A stretch of DNA of 64,000 bases from Lichtheimia corymbifera B2541 (lineage: Eukaryota; Mucoromycota; Mucoromycetes; Mucorales; Lichtheimiaceae): the NCBI GenBank assembly GCA_000697475.1, contig JNEU01000703.1, forward strand, positions 55,723 to 119,722, given 5' to 3'. Position 1 is the first letter of the stretch. Every line of letters starts with the position of its first letter. The notes under the pieces are model-generated. The model made no database searches, was not told the DNA's origin, and saw only the letters and a list, made by a program, of their open reading frames with translations. The translations under genes were made by a program, and so were the position numbers. This document shows positions 36,914 through 49,706 of the stretch, piece after piece.

Positions 36914-36960
<47 letters not shown>

Positions 36961-38175
36961 GTAGGTGTTGTAGTGAATGGATATGGACAAATGACCCAAG
37001 GAAAGAAAAAGAGAAAATCAATCGGAATTGAGTGGGGTTGAAAGTGGTTGTCTCGGAGGGGAGGATGTGGTTGAGGGAGAAAGATCGACTCGATTCCTCC
37101 AGGGGCAAAAACGCTCAAGACAACTAAAACCAAATGGATCGGGGCCATACGGATATCAACGGCAGCAGTCATTGCCTACTCTAGCAACGGTAGAACCAAT
37201 CGTTACCAACACATTTTCCCTTGCATGATTATTTGCTGATGCATAATACGCTCTTCCACCACAACACATGCCATATTTGATGTCGTGCATGTCATTCTTG
37301 CTAGTTTCTTAGGTGAATAATAAGCTTTAGCGTTTTTCCATTCCCCCCTTTCTTTATCCTTTTCTCACTTTTTGCATGATCGTCCTTATCTATAACAACA
37401 ATGACTAATTATTACATACCCACCACCACCCTTATTATCATCGCTTCTTTTAACTGACTAACTACTGCTACATACCAGCAAGTCGTTTGCGATGACTAAA
37501 TCACCGACGCTCGGTGAATAAATAAATGCAGGAACTGTGCTACAATCGACATGAGATTTTCACTGACAAAAAGAAACAGGGTCATGAGTTTGTGTCCTTT
37601 TTAATGCAGAAATTTTGATCTCATTACTATCCACAAGGTGGGTTTCTGCAGCAGATCTTTCCTTTATGCCAGTCAAAGCAGGCTTCCTTTTCTTATAGCT
37701 CTGTCCCCCTTCTTCCTTCCCATACTACTCCCTTGAAAGTCAACACTACTGGATAAATAACGGTACATCCTACCAGTTTACATGTCATGTAGATAGGATC
37801 GTTTTTATTGTAAAGCAAGCAAGCAAGCATGTAGCTATGAGTTTAACGGCATAAAGACGGCGATTGAATTATCTCCGGGGTTTGTGTGTGGGGTAAATCA
37901 TATACCTCAGCTAATGACAGGCAGCCGATCATAATACAAAGGCACGCTATAATTCGAATAGGCGAATGGTGTGTAATTTTATTAAGTCTTTTTCTTGTTA
38001 TTAACTTTTTTTATGTTTCTTGGTCAAAAATGTACATGTATGTTGTGTGCGTAAAGGGGTAAAATTTCAAGAGATGTTACATGGTGATGAGTATTGGTTT
38101 TATACATAAGATGAAGATGTGTGTGTGTGTATGTTTGTGTGCAAGTAGATGAGGAAAGAGAGAGGGAGCGAAAAA
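36885..38175. other. Intergenic 1.3 kb: promoter of the carrier and 3' side of the nucleotidyltransferase gene
   Basis: Holds the (GA)n tract listed separately. The remainder has no recognised gene. Confidence 0.5.
36917..36958 (+). repeat. (GA)n/(CT)n microsatellite, about 21 units
   Basis: Perfect dinucleotide run 33-74 bp upstream of the carrier start. On the coding strand it is a CT tract in the likely 5' leader. Confidence 0.95.
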
Positions 38176-40773
38176 CTATCGATGATGGTGATGTTGTTTG
38201 TTCCTTCTTCTCTGTCGACCACTGCTGCCATTGCCACTACTACGCGGGTTACCATTACTTGAGGCTTCAGATTTCGATTTGATAGGGTGCCGAGTTTGGT
38301 TGGTATGACCATCATTCTTATTTCGAGTTGTCTTGACAACATCGGCCATTGTTCTTCGAGTGGGTTGCGAAGGTGGTAGTTGTGCTTCTTTTTGTTGTTG
38401 TTGCTGATCATCAGAGGATTTTTTGATAGTGGACCATCGACGACGACGCTGGGAGGGTTGTTGTACTTGTTGACGTGAACCTATTGCCTCCCAATTTGAA
38501 TTTGAGGATGTCGTTGGAGAAATCGTAGGCCATTCACTGTTGGAGGAGCGACGACGTGCCAACGAATTCCTTCGGTAATTGTTGCTACTCCTTCGGTGAT
38601 CATCCATGTTATTGCAATAACGTGCAAATATACTATCCACTGTTGTATGCATATCTTGCACAGGAACCACTCTATGATGCCTCGTCGATGTTGCATAAGA
38701 TGATGGTGGCGGTAATGCGATTGTAATAGCAATTGGTGTTGGACCACCTGTAGTTGCAGTGCAGCGTGTCACAGGATGGCTACCGTGTCGTGCTATTCTA
38801 GTAGTTGAAGGTCGTCGTGAATAAGAAGATTGATTGTGACTCGTAGAAGGTGATACGATGGCGGAATTGAAGCGAGGTCGATGGGGGCTGTTGTTGTGAT
38901 GAGTGTCCATATAGCGGATATCGTAAGCGGGAATCGATGGTATAAGGTTGGAGGAGGAAGAGGATGTATATGAGTTGTCGTCATGTAAAGCAGGTGATAT
39001 TGCTGCTGCATTATCCATAGGATGAATAGGCAAAATAATGGGACGTGTTGCATTAACACCATTGCTTTGAATGATTGCTGGTTGTTGTTGAGGAGCAGGA
39101 GGAGGAGGAGATGTTATTGATGGTGATAATGGCGTCTCCATCTCAAGAGCTCGTTCTTCGCTGGGCGAAATATAAGGCAAACACACAAGATCAAGTGATG
39201 CACCCGCTGCTAGTAAATGACATGCTCGTCGAAATTCAACTGTCAATCCTCGAACCGATTGCTGATCAGCAGAGTTGCCAAGGTTACGAGATGCATTAAA
39301 CGGCTCTTCAACGCATAAACTGAACTTGTTGCGACCCACGTCCCAAGCCTTTTCTTCCTTTGACAAGTAGCGTCCATGTCGCACTGATACCACCTGGTTG
39401 GCATAATCAAATTCAACTGCAAAGTGTCGAAAAAAGGCGTACAACAATCCTCCCAGAGATTCATGGTTGTCTTCACCGTATCCACGGAGTCGTTCCACAT
39501 CGGTACAAAACGAATCGTCATCCTTATTTCCCACCAGCTGATGAAGCACGGGTAATATAGAATTGTGGCGCATTTGTAAAAAGTTGAGGGTCATGCATGT
39601 CCATGTATAGGTCGAAAGGGTGCCTCCATTAGCTACAAGTATGCAAGTGAGTATAATATGCGCATTGTCAATCCATGTAACACAAACCTGCATCATTTAA
39701 TCGACGCTGTTTTGTCCAGTGCTTGAGGATCATGATCAATGGTCTTACACGTGGATCCAGGGCGACATAAGTCTTGATCATTTTGGTGTTTTGAAGAGCC
39801 AATGTATTATTGACATTGATGTCGCATGCAAGTTGACTATATAATTAAGCCATCATCATTAGGGAGGTTGGTTATAATCCCATAAATGGATCCACTTACG
39901 TTTCGGGATCAAACAAACGCACAATAGGCACCTTGGCACGCGGAACACACACCACGTGCTGCATCCCACCTATGGATGATCATATATTAGATTGATTGGA
40001 GTAACCATAAACTAGCTTTGTGTATTACTTACATCGCTTGAACAACTTGGCCAAAACGCGAACGTTACGCAACCCATTCCAAGGAGTGGTTATGCACAGA
40101 TCCACATCCGATTGACTCGTACCCAAATCATTGACAGAGGATCTAATGATTCGAGTGTGTGTGTGAATATCTTTGCATTGCAGGGTTGGAATATTCAAGA
40201 AACGTACCCGAAAAGATGTACTCGGATATCTCGATCAGGCCATTCGGTGTTGAGTAAACGTTCGATCTTTGATATAAGACGTGATCGACGATCATGACTT
40301 TCGCGAGTAGGAAGTAATTCCTATCATTGATATTCGATTAGCATGGTTGAGAGAGATCCCCACCCATTCTATATGCTTACTTCGTATAGACTTAGCATTT
40401 CCACACTGAGATTATCTTCAAATATTCGGTCGAGTACAATAGGCTCGAACGTAACCGAGGAATGGTCAATGGAGTTGTTTTCAGATGACGGATATTGTTG
40501 AGTGGTGCAAAACGAATCGCAGGACTGAGCCGAGAGCGCCTCGGTGCTTATGCTATCCGAGGTATTGTCATTGTCATCTTCGGATTGCGGAGACGAGGTT
40601 GTGCTAGTTGTTGGGCAGCGCATCATGGTAGCATTGAGGTCTTGTGGTTGCTTTTCAATGGCGTCCATTGCAATAAGAGTGTCTTTTGTTGGTATCAAGT
40701 GGTGGTGGTGGTGTTGGTGCTCACTGGCATAGGCGTCGTGAGGTGTAGGCGAGTTGAGAGTGGATGCCGGCAT
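38176..40773 (-). CDS. Cid1-type non-canonical poly(A)/poly(U) polymerase
   Basis: Six exons: 40381-40773, 40208-40320, 40033-40142, 39900-39969, 39688-39836 and 38176-39632, giving 763 residues. The nucleotidyltransferase core is visible: G169-S-S then D181-x-D183 in S-Q-S-D-V-D-L, with the third acidic residue likely in A-C-D-I-N-V. A PAP/25A-associated domain follows with L-G-G-L-L-Y-A-F-F, V-E-E-P-F-N and R-N-L-G-N-S-A. The last 300 residues are Ser/Arg/Gln/His-rich and end basic with a poly-His tail. Family members add short A or U tails to RNAs, influencing decay or translation. Cytoplasmic Cid1/Cid13 and nuclear Trf4-type activities cannot be separated here; the lack of a Trf4-type zinc-knuckle partner motif favours the Cid1/Cid13 side. 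Confidence 0.88.
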
Positions 40774-41638
40774 CCTTTTATCAAAAGGTAAAAGATTGCT
40801 TTTGCCTTGTCAAGAGAAGGATGATGATCAAAGTGTGCGCGTGTTAAAGAATAAGGAAAAAAGAAAGAAAGAGAACGAGAGCGAGCGAGAGAGAGAGAGG
40901 TTATAAATGAATAGTTTGGTTGGTGAATGTGGAAGAGGAGGTCCCCCGTTGTGGCACACGCGACGAGATTCAAAAATTATTTGCCAGGCACACGACCGAT
41001 AGTGATGGTCACACATGCCCAACATCCGCCACCACCACTAAAAAAGATAAGAGGGAAAAAGGGTCCTATTGACAACCAGGTGCCATTTGTTCATTCGTTC
41101 CTTGACAGCAACTGATCATCAGAACATTTCCCTCGTGATATCTGTAGCTGTATCATAAGACATTAAATAACGCTTGGACCCCCTACATGTCATCCCTCTT
41201 CACTCACTTGCCTTTCTTAGCCATTTTGCCGCGCTTTTTTGTATCATTGTTTTCACCACTCTACCATTAGATCATATTTATTCCTCTGTTTAAGATTGGC
41301 ATATACACACATTTACTCATTGATCACTCAATTGGTTCATTCCACTACTCTCTTTCCTTTTCTATGTAAATAAGCTCATGTTTGTGTCCAACACAACTTT
41401 CGCTGCATCCACCAAATGCATTCCACATGCTGTTGTTGACTTTACAAACAATCGACATGAATAATGAATGATAAGATCCTCTTCTTCAAAAAGGTTGGCT
41501 GGGTTCATCTTGTGTCTGCTTACATAATATGTGTCAATGACCCCTTTTTATCGTCATAGGCGACCCTCTTTTAAGGGAGAATGTACGACTTTTTTTTTTA
41601 GCTATTATCATAGTTTTTATCAAGGGGACTACATATCA
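40774..41638. other. Intergenic between the nucleotidyltransferase promoter and the asparaginase 3' end
   Basis: About 865 bp. A GAGAGA run at 40860-40900 lies upstream of the nucleotidyltransferase start. No gene is seen. Confidence 0.5.
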
Positions 41639-44158
41639 CTATTGCTTTTGTTTCTCTATACGCTGCATATGTTGTTCTATCAAGTTTGCGATCTCATCAA
41701 TAGAATTGACTCCTTCTGCGTTTTGCACCCATTTGACGGTATCTGTGACCGAGAAACCCCATCGATCCTTGCGATCGAGATCAAGATTTGGCTGTGCAAG
41801 CAAACACTTGAGGACGGATACACGACCTTGGCAAACGGCAACATGAATAGCACGACGTCCATCCACAGGCTCGGCCCAATTAACAGACCATCCAGCAGAG
41901 AGAGCAAGTTGTACGAATCGAGTATCACCCTTAGCAACTGCTTTGAGCCAGATGGTACCCATGTCAGGATACTCCTTTTCGGATAAGTGGGCACCCGCCA
42001 TACGAAGCATTTCAACGACTTGAGCACGTTTCTCAACAAGAGCCACAAAGAGTGGAGAATGGCCTTGACGATCCCGGATATGGATAGAGGCACCATGCAG
42101 TAACAAAAATTCAACCACCTCCACATGACCTTCACGACATGCTAAATGCAATGGGCTACGGCCATCGTAATCCACCGTGTTGAGGTTGATCATGTCGCTA
42201 ATGTGGCTATCATACAACTTGCGTAATCCATCCAAATCATTGGCCATGGCTGCTGAGCATAAGATGACGGGTAAAAGTGCCTTTTCTGCCACCAGCTGTT
42301 CCTCCACTGGCATGGTCAAATCATGATCAAGGACACCACCATCCCATTCGCTTTTGGACGTATTCTTTGCATGGGCTGACATGCTCACCATCATATCGAT
42401 CAGAGCATGGGTTCGATTGAAGGCGCTGAATTGTTGTTGTTGTCGTTGCACTGTCAGCTCACCACGGATATTTCGCATCATCATTTCACGCACATATTGT
42501 GGATCATCGGGTCGTTTTCCCAACAAGTAGGATAGCTTGGTCAATGCACATTCAGGGGTCATATCTGCACCGGCTACGACACCAATCGCTGCAAGTTGTC
42601 GTCCTGTTGCATAGGAGCTGGTCACCAAACCCTTACGACATTGTGTGCAATTGACAATCACTACGCCTCGATCACATGCCTCTTTGAGTGCTGAGAGTAA
42701 ATCCGCACGTGCAGGTGCATTACCGGCACCATAAGTCTCGAGTACAACACCTTGGATAGGAGGGGCAAGGAACGTACGCACCGTCGTCTCATTAATACCA
42801 GGGAAGAGTCGAAGGGATGCAACATTGGGATTGAGCTTTTTGTGTGAATGCAACTTTGCAATACGGGTAGGTCGTAGTACCAAAGGCCATCGGACATCTA
42901 TTTCATAGAAAGCGTCAACAATCATATACACATATATCCCAGTGCTATGGGTACTTACTGATATCAATGCCTACTTCGACAAGGCAAGGCATGTTGGGAG
43001 AATCAAATGCATCAAAATCCACTGCGCTGAGTTTGCTGGATCGATTGCCACGGTAGAGTTTCTGGCGGAAATAAAGGCACACCTCAGGTATCAAAAAGTG
43101 ACCTGCAATCGTAAGGGCACCAAGCAAGTTGTCAAGTGCGTCATTTCGTACTTCAGTCAAAGGTACTTGCGATCCAGTAATAATAACCGTTTTGCTATAT
43201 AGAATGAAAAAAGTCAATCCATGATGATTGTAAGCGTTTCAAAATACAACGGGATTGTTTACCCAAGGTCCTCCAATAGAAAACTCAATGCGCTTGCAGT
43301 GTATGCCATTGTATCGGTGCCATGTAAAACAATGAAAGCATCAAAGTGCTCATAGTTTGCTTCAATATCCCTTGCAATGCGCACCCAATCTATCAACATA
43401 CGTATTAACATTGGTTAACTTTAATTTCTTTGTTTGTATTTACCTTCCATAGTCATGTTGCATGAATCCAACAGCGGATCGTATTCTAGAATGGAGTATC
43501 TAAAGAAACAGGTTATGAGCCACATTTCCTTCTTGTCATGGGGTTCATTCACTCACCTGATGCGCTTTCCATAAAGACTGACAGGTGTAATAAGACTTGG
43601 GAGTTCCTGTTTTGTTTCAACGCCATGTTCATCCATGGTTCGCACTGAATTGGTGACACTTCCAAAAGCATAACGGTGGCCATTATCCATCATGGTGGGA
43701 CTACTGCTTCGAGTAGGACTGGCGCTTCGAGTAGGGCTACTGCTTCGGCTGCTTCTGCCACTATCGGGAGTGGATGATCTGGAATTGGGATTGTGGAAAG
43801 GATCATGGAACTGTAAATTCCTCCCAAGAGTCTGAGCAAAGTAATTGGGCAGCTATAAATATAGTCCTTCATGTTAGTATGTATAATATATATATAATGA
43901 ATGATACATACCGGAATATAGCCGTGTTCCTTTGTGTGCTTCATACCAATCGTTCCTCCAGTGTAGATACACAAGACCCGGGAGAAGTCTATGAGACCAA
44001 TGTGGTCAACGGGAATGATCGGGAATGTGTTGAATGTGGATCGTAAAAGCCTGCTTACCTGGTACAAGCATTTCATTGCGATCGGCTGTCAATTGGTGTA
44101 CAACCGCCGCATTGTCAAAGATTGGACGACGAGGAGCAGACGAAGGTGGCGATAACAT
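41639..44158 (-). CDS. L-asparaginase with C-terminal ankyrin repeats
   Basis: Seven exons: 44059-44158, 43912-43988, 43557-43852, 43444-43499, 43263-43389, 42959-43194 and 41639-42897, giving 716 residues. The catalytic domain has Y-T-G-G-T-I-G (Thr43/Thr46), H-G-T-D-T-M (Thr201/Asp202) and T-G-S-Q-V-P-L. C-terminal ankyrin repeats include G-R-S-P-L-H-L-A-C-R-E-G-H-V-E-V-V-E-F-L-L and G-H-S-P-L-F-V-A-L. This architecture matches the animal ASPG enzyme (cytosolic type I asparaginase, sometimes called lysophospholipase). The enzyme hydrolyses Asn to Asp and ammonia. An insertion of about 30 residues made of repeated S-P-T-R-S motifs sits in the early catalytic domain. Confidence 0.93.
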
Positions 44159-45937
44159 GGTTGAAGAGAAAAAAGAAGGAGAGGAGAGAGAGGAGGAACT
44201 AGAACAAAAGAATAAAGCAGGCAACCCTATGCTAACATCCCATCCCACATAGCGGAGTGCCTGATATGTATCCTTGTTTCCCACGCAGTGTCCCTATCAG
44301 CAGCCTGCTTCAATGGTTGTGTATCGTTCCGAATGACATGTTCCTTGTGATCACACAATAAAGACATCCTGGAGAGTCCTCAACATTAAACGTTTCATCT
44401 TTTTTTCTTTGTTCATGCGATGTAGTCGGCAAAAGGAATAGCTGTTTTCCCCACTTTTGATCAAGTTTGTCTGAGCCACTGCTTTGGGCCCAACCACCCA
44501 ACATTCAATTCGGAGATACCCTAAAACAGCCCTTTTCCTCCACAGGATGGTGAAAATAAAAAAGTTGTTTGCACTGACCATCCATGATGGGTCAGTGATA
44601 TTGATAAATGATGATGGATTTCCCATTTGAAAACTTTTGGAATGCATTGATAAAAGGTGTTCATATCTTGGACAACAATGCTCATTTGAGCATTGATAAA
44701 TCTTGAGATCCGCGGCTTTTTGACAAGTGTGTGTTATCTCAGCTCCCAGCAAGAATGTACCATAATTGGAAGAATTGCCTGGGATCCAAAAAAGAGATTG
44801 GCGAACCGAATACAATCAAAGCCTTGATCTGCCCAACATAAAAAAAAAAGTGCCACGTGACCCGAAAAGTACGGCAAAAGCTGATATAGGCAACTGACGA
44901 CTTTATCAGCTTATTCACCATCCCTTCTCATATCCATCATCAAGCAACAGAAAAAAATGCCACAGTCAAGGATCCCATCGCTTAATGCACTTGTACCTAC
45001 GATATCAAATAGGGTCGTAGCATCTACTTGGCATCTTTAGTTCACGTAGTTTACATCGCATTTTGACAAGCTGATGGCACGAGAATAATCAGCAACACCA
45101 ACGCATCGTTTAATCCGGCTGCGCTTTTATGGATCAAGGTACCTGTAATATAATGTCATTCTTCGCTCGTCATATTGGCGGACATTCTCTTGTGCTGCTG
45201 GTGTTGTTGATGATGAGCTCATCACTGCCACCAATGGAATGAATGGCTCTATATATCATGTATATAAGAATATTCGATCATTGCTTTCAGTAATATGAAC
45301 ATGCCCAAAACCGATTTTTGCTTTTCTCAACAATGGCGTAAGAACCTGCTTGTGCACCTTCACCAATCGCTGGTAATCCATTGTTACATTTCCGTTGGTC
45401 GAAAAGGGCAATTGGTGTTCCATCAAAAGGCATGTTGATACACCAACTACTAGCTATGGTATGCGAGCGTTCTCTAGCTATACAATACATACGAGTTGCT
45501 ATAGGATCCTATTTTCCGGCAAGAGCATATCCAATAGATGGATTACCGACCTTGGTGGCGTAATGGGATCACTGATGGTAAAGGTTACACAGATCACGCA
45601 GGAACCATACCATGTGGCATTTCTTCCGGGGGGAAAACAAATGATTAAGCAACATCCCTTTCCCCTGCAGATCAACCCAATGCTGATATGCAAGTGATTT
45701 TGATCCGATTTATTGGATTCAAGTAGTAATGACTTTTAAGAAAGTTTGGGCATCCACAAGTCAAAAGATAAGCATCAGCATCAGCAGCAGTGATAAAAGG
45801 AGAAGAAGAATAACGTTGTCCCGGATGATCGGAGCGCTAAGATGTCGGGTTTAAAGATAATATATATGTGTGTGAGAGTGTGCCACCGGAGCTCTTTTGA
45901 AACCTACTCTCTCTCTTTCCCTCTTTTTTTACGATTC
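44159..45937. other. Intergenic 1.8 kb with only decayed-looking ORFs
   Basis: A 154-codon frame at 44351-44815 (-) has no family resemblance. A perfect 9-bp inverted repeat with a 2-bp spacer is at about 44675-44694. A possible pseudogene at 45287-45700 is listed separately. The last 80 bp carry a TATATAT leader for the transporter gene. Confidence 0.5.
45287..45700 (-). pseudogene. Possible decayed small Cys-containing protein gene
   Basis: Three adjacent open segments on the minus strand look continuous in composition (Cys, Gly, Pro and Ser-rich). A TAG and at least one frame change near 45520-45560 break them. The downstream segment reads 67 codons from an ATG at 45490 and carries four Cys. 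No homologous family is recognised. The segments could instead be exons of a small gene with unseen splicing. Confidence 0.25.
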
Positions 45938-47592
45938 ATGTCAGCGACAAGCACTACGGTAGTGCACATTGAGGATCATAACCGCTCTCGAGCGTCATTA
46001 TCCACTACAGGGTCTACCACTGCACACAATGATTCGGTGGCATCTTCATCACAGCAGCAACAACATCAAAATGAATTGGAGCAAAAACAGCAGCAGCAGC
46101 AGCAGGCGCCCTCACTACCAGCAAGTCCCCCGCTATGGAAACGGATCCTCTCCGTTTCGATCCGTTTATTTAAGCAATATTGGTTCCTATTAGGCCTTGG
46201 ATTGGTGATTGGACTTGCATGGGCGTTTCCACAAGTCGGCAAAGCGAATGGTATCATTGAAGCACAGTACACTGTAAAGTGGGGTGCTGTCATTGTGATC
46301 TTTTTACTCTCTGGATTGGGCTTGGAAGTCCGAGTGATGTTGCATACGATCCTCCGATGGCGTCTTCATCTCGTTGTGCAGGTCATCAATTTCATCTTCA
46401 TGCCATTCTTCATGTATGGCATTGTGCGGTTCTTTATCAAAGTGGGTGCCAATTTGGATGGATCTGTGTACCAAGGATTTTTGATTGCCATGTCCACAAG
46501 TACCACTGTTTCTTCCAACGCTGTCATGACACGCAATGCCAACGGCAACGATAGTGGAGGTAACCCTTTTTTATGCAGTCGTTTTTGATTCCGCCATTTT
46601 AACACTTTTATCAATTAGCTCTCGTCAATGCAGCATTGGGTAATGTGCTTGGTATCTTTATTTCACCAGCTTTGATCACAGGTAAGAAGGAGATATAAAG
46701 AAGCGGAGAGTGATCTATATCTTGACGCACATGCATATGCAGTATTTGGTGATGACAGCAAGGTATTTACCCCTGGCACTCGTGGACGGCCCGATTATGT
46801 CAATGTACTCAAGAACCTTGGTTTGACTGTACTTTTACCACTTGTGGTGGGCCAAGTGATACGGTACCTTTTTCCCAAACAAGTCAAATATCTTCAAGCC
46901 AAGTTGCATTTTTCCATCATCAATAGCCTTGCCCTCTTGTGCATGGTGTGGTCGGTCTTTTGCGATGGCGTAGCAAGCGATGCATTCTTTAGAATGAGCG
47001 GCGTTGATATTGTTGCCATTGTCGGTGTTGATTTATTCATGTACTTGCTGGGTTGTGCGACATGTATCTTTGTTGCCAGAGCTCCATGGATCAAGAACCA
47101 ACGAATGGAAGAGCCAAACTTGCTTAAAAAGTGGCGATTCTCATGGAAGGATACGGTGGCCATCATGGCAAGTAGTACCAAACAAGCAATGAAAAGAAAA
47201 CAAGGTTAACATGGCGTGCAATTTTATAGTATTGTGGTGCAACCAAGACTGTGTCAATGGGTATCCCCTTGATCAATGTCATGTATGCTGATCAAGATTA
47301 TGGTACAGTGGGTGTTCTCTCATTGCCACTTCTCTTGTACCACATTATCCAGTAAGTGTATTGTCTTTGATTTATTAGCAGCCATCCTAACATTTTCATC
47401 AGGTTGTTCGTCGGCAACTTTCAAGTGCCGATCTTGAAACGTTGGGTGCAAAAGAGCCTGGATGAAGAAAGTTCGGTTGATGAGCATGAATTGATGACTG
47501 CTGTTGAACAGCAAACATTGCCTACAACAATGACTAACCGCCGTCGCCAGCCAACTTCAACATCTGAAGCACCCCCACCATCATCCCCGTAG
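45938..47592 (+). CDS. SLC10A7/Rch1-like bile-acid:Na symporter family transporter
   Basis: Five exons: 45938-46559, 46619-46681, 46743-47167, 47230-47351 and 47403-47592, giving 473 residues. After a Gln/Ser-rich cytosolic leader, about nine to ten helices are visible. Family blocks include W-G-A-V-I-V-I-F-L-L-S-G-L-G-L, S-T-S-T-T-V-S-S-N and C-G-A-T-K-T-V-S-M-G-I-P. In yeast, the Rch1 homologue limits plasma-membrane calcium influx; in animals, SLC10A7 affects calcium and glycosylation. Intron 3 (47168-47229) is GC-AG with donor GCAAGT. An upstream in-frame ATG at 45842 would add 32 residues, but it lies right at an AT-rich TATA-like run, so 45938 is preferred. Confidence 0.92.
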
Positions 47593-47931
47593 ATTTATAC
47601 CTTGTTCAAGTAGTAGTACTAGTAATACATAAGGCGCATATAACGCTGTACGATTACGTAGATGGCTCAAGGGAAATGGTCAATCCATAGGAGCAAAAGA
47701 GAGGAAAGAGGGGGATTATGGTTGACTCTTTATTGGTTTTGAAAATGGTATTGACTACAATGAAATCACACAATGTGAGCAACGTTGAAAGATAATCTTG
47801 GGCAGACGCACGGACATAAATTTACCTTATTGGGGTGATAAATAGAAAGACTCAGCTTCTTTTTAGAGAGAGAGTGAGAGAGCTGGGCCCTCGCTTTACT
47901 TCTTTCTGTCGTCTTTTCTTCCCCGCACATA
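47593..47931. other. Intergenic between the transporter and kmo
   Basis: About 340 bp of 3' flank and promoter. No gene is seen. Confidence 0.5.
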
Positions 47932-49642
<1,711 letters not shown>

Positions 49643-49706
49643 AATTAAATAAACCACCCATCCATATACTAGTAGATAAAAACCTCTCTTAAAATCAATT
49701 ACTTTA

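Noticed and set aside
36885..37172. N-terminal extension of the mitochondrial carrier to 37172
   Set aside because: It would translate the CT microsatellite into an L-S-L-S run. The ATG at 36884 is the natural start before the EF-hand.
44675..44694. 9-bp perfect inverted repeat with 2-bp spacer
   Set aside because: Too short and isolated to call a terminator, attachment site or transposon end in a eukaryotic genome.
44351..44815. 154-codon minus-strand frame
   Set aside because: Composition is not protein-like, there is no family, and no splice-consistent extension or promoter.
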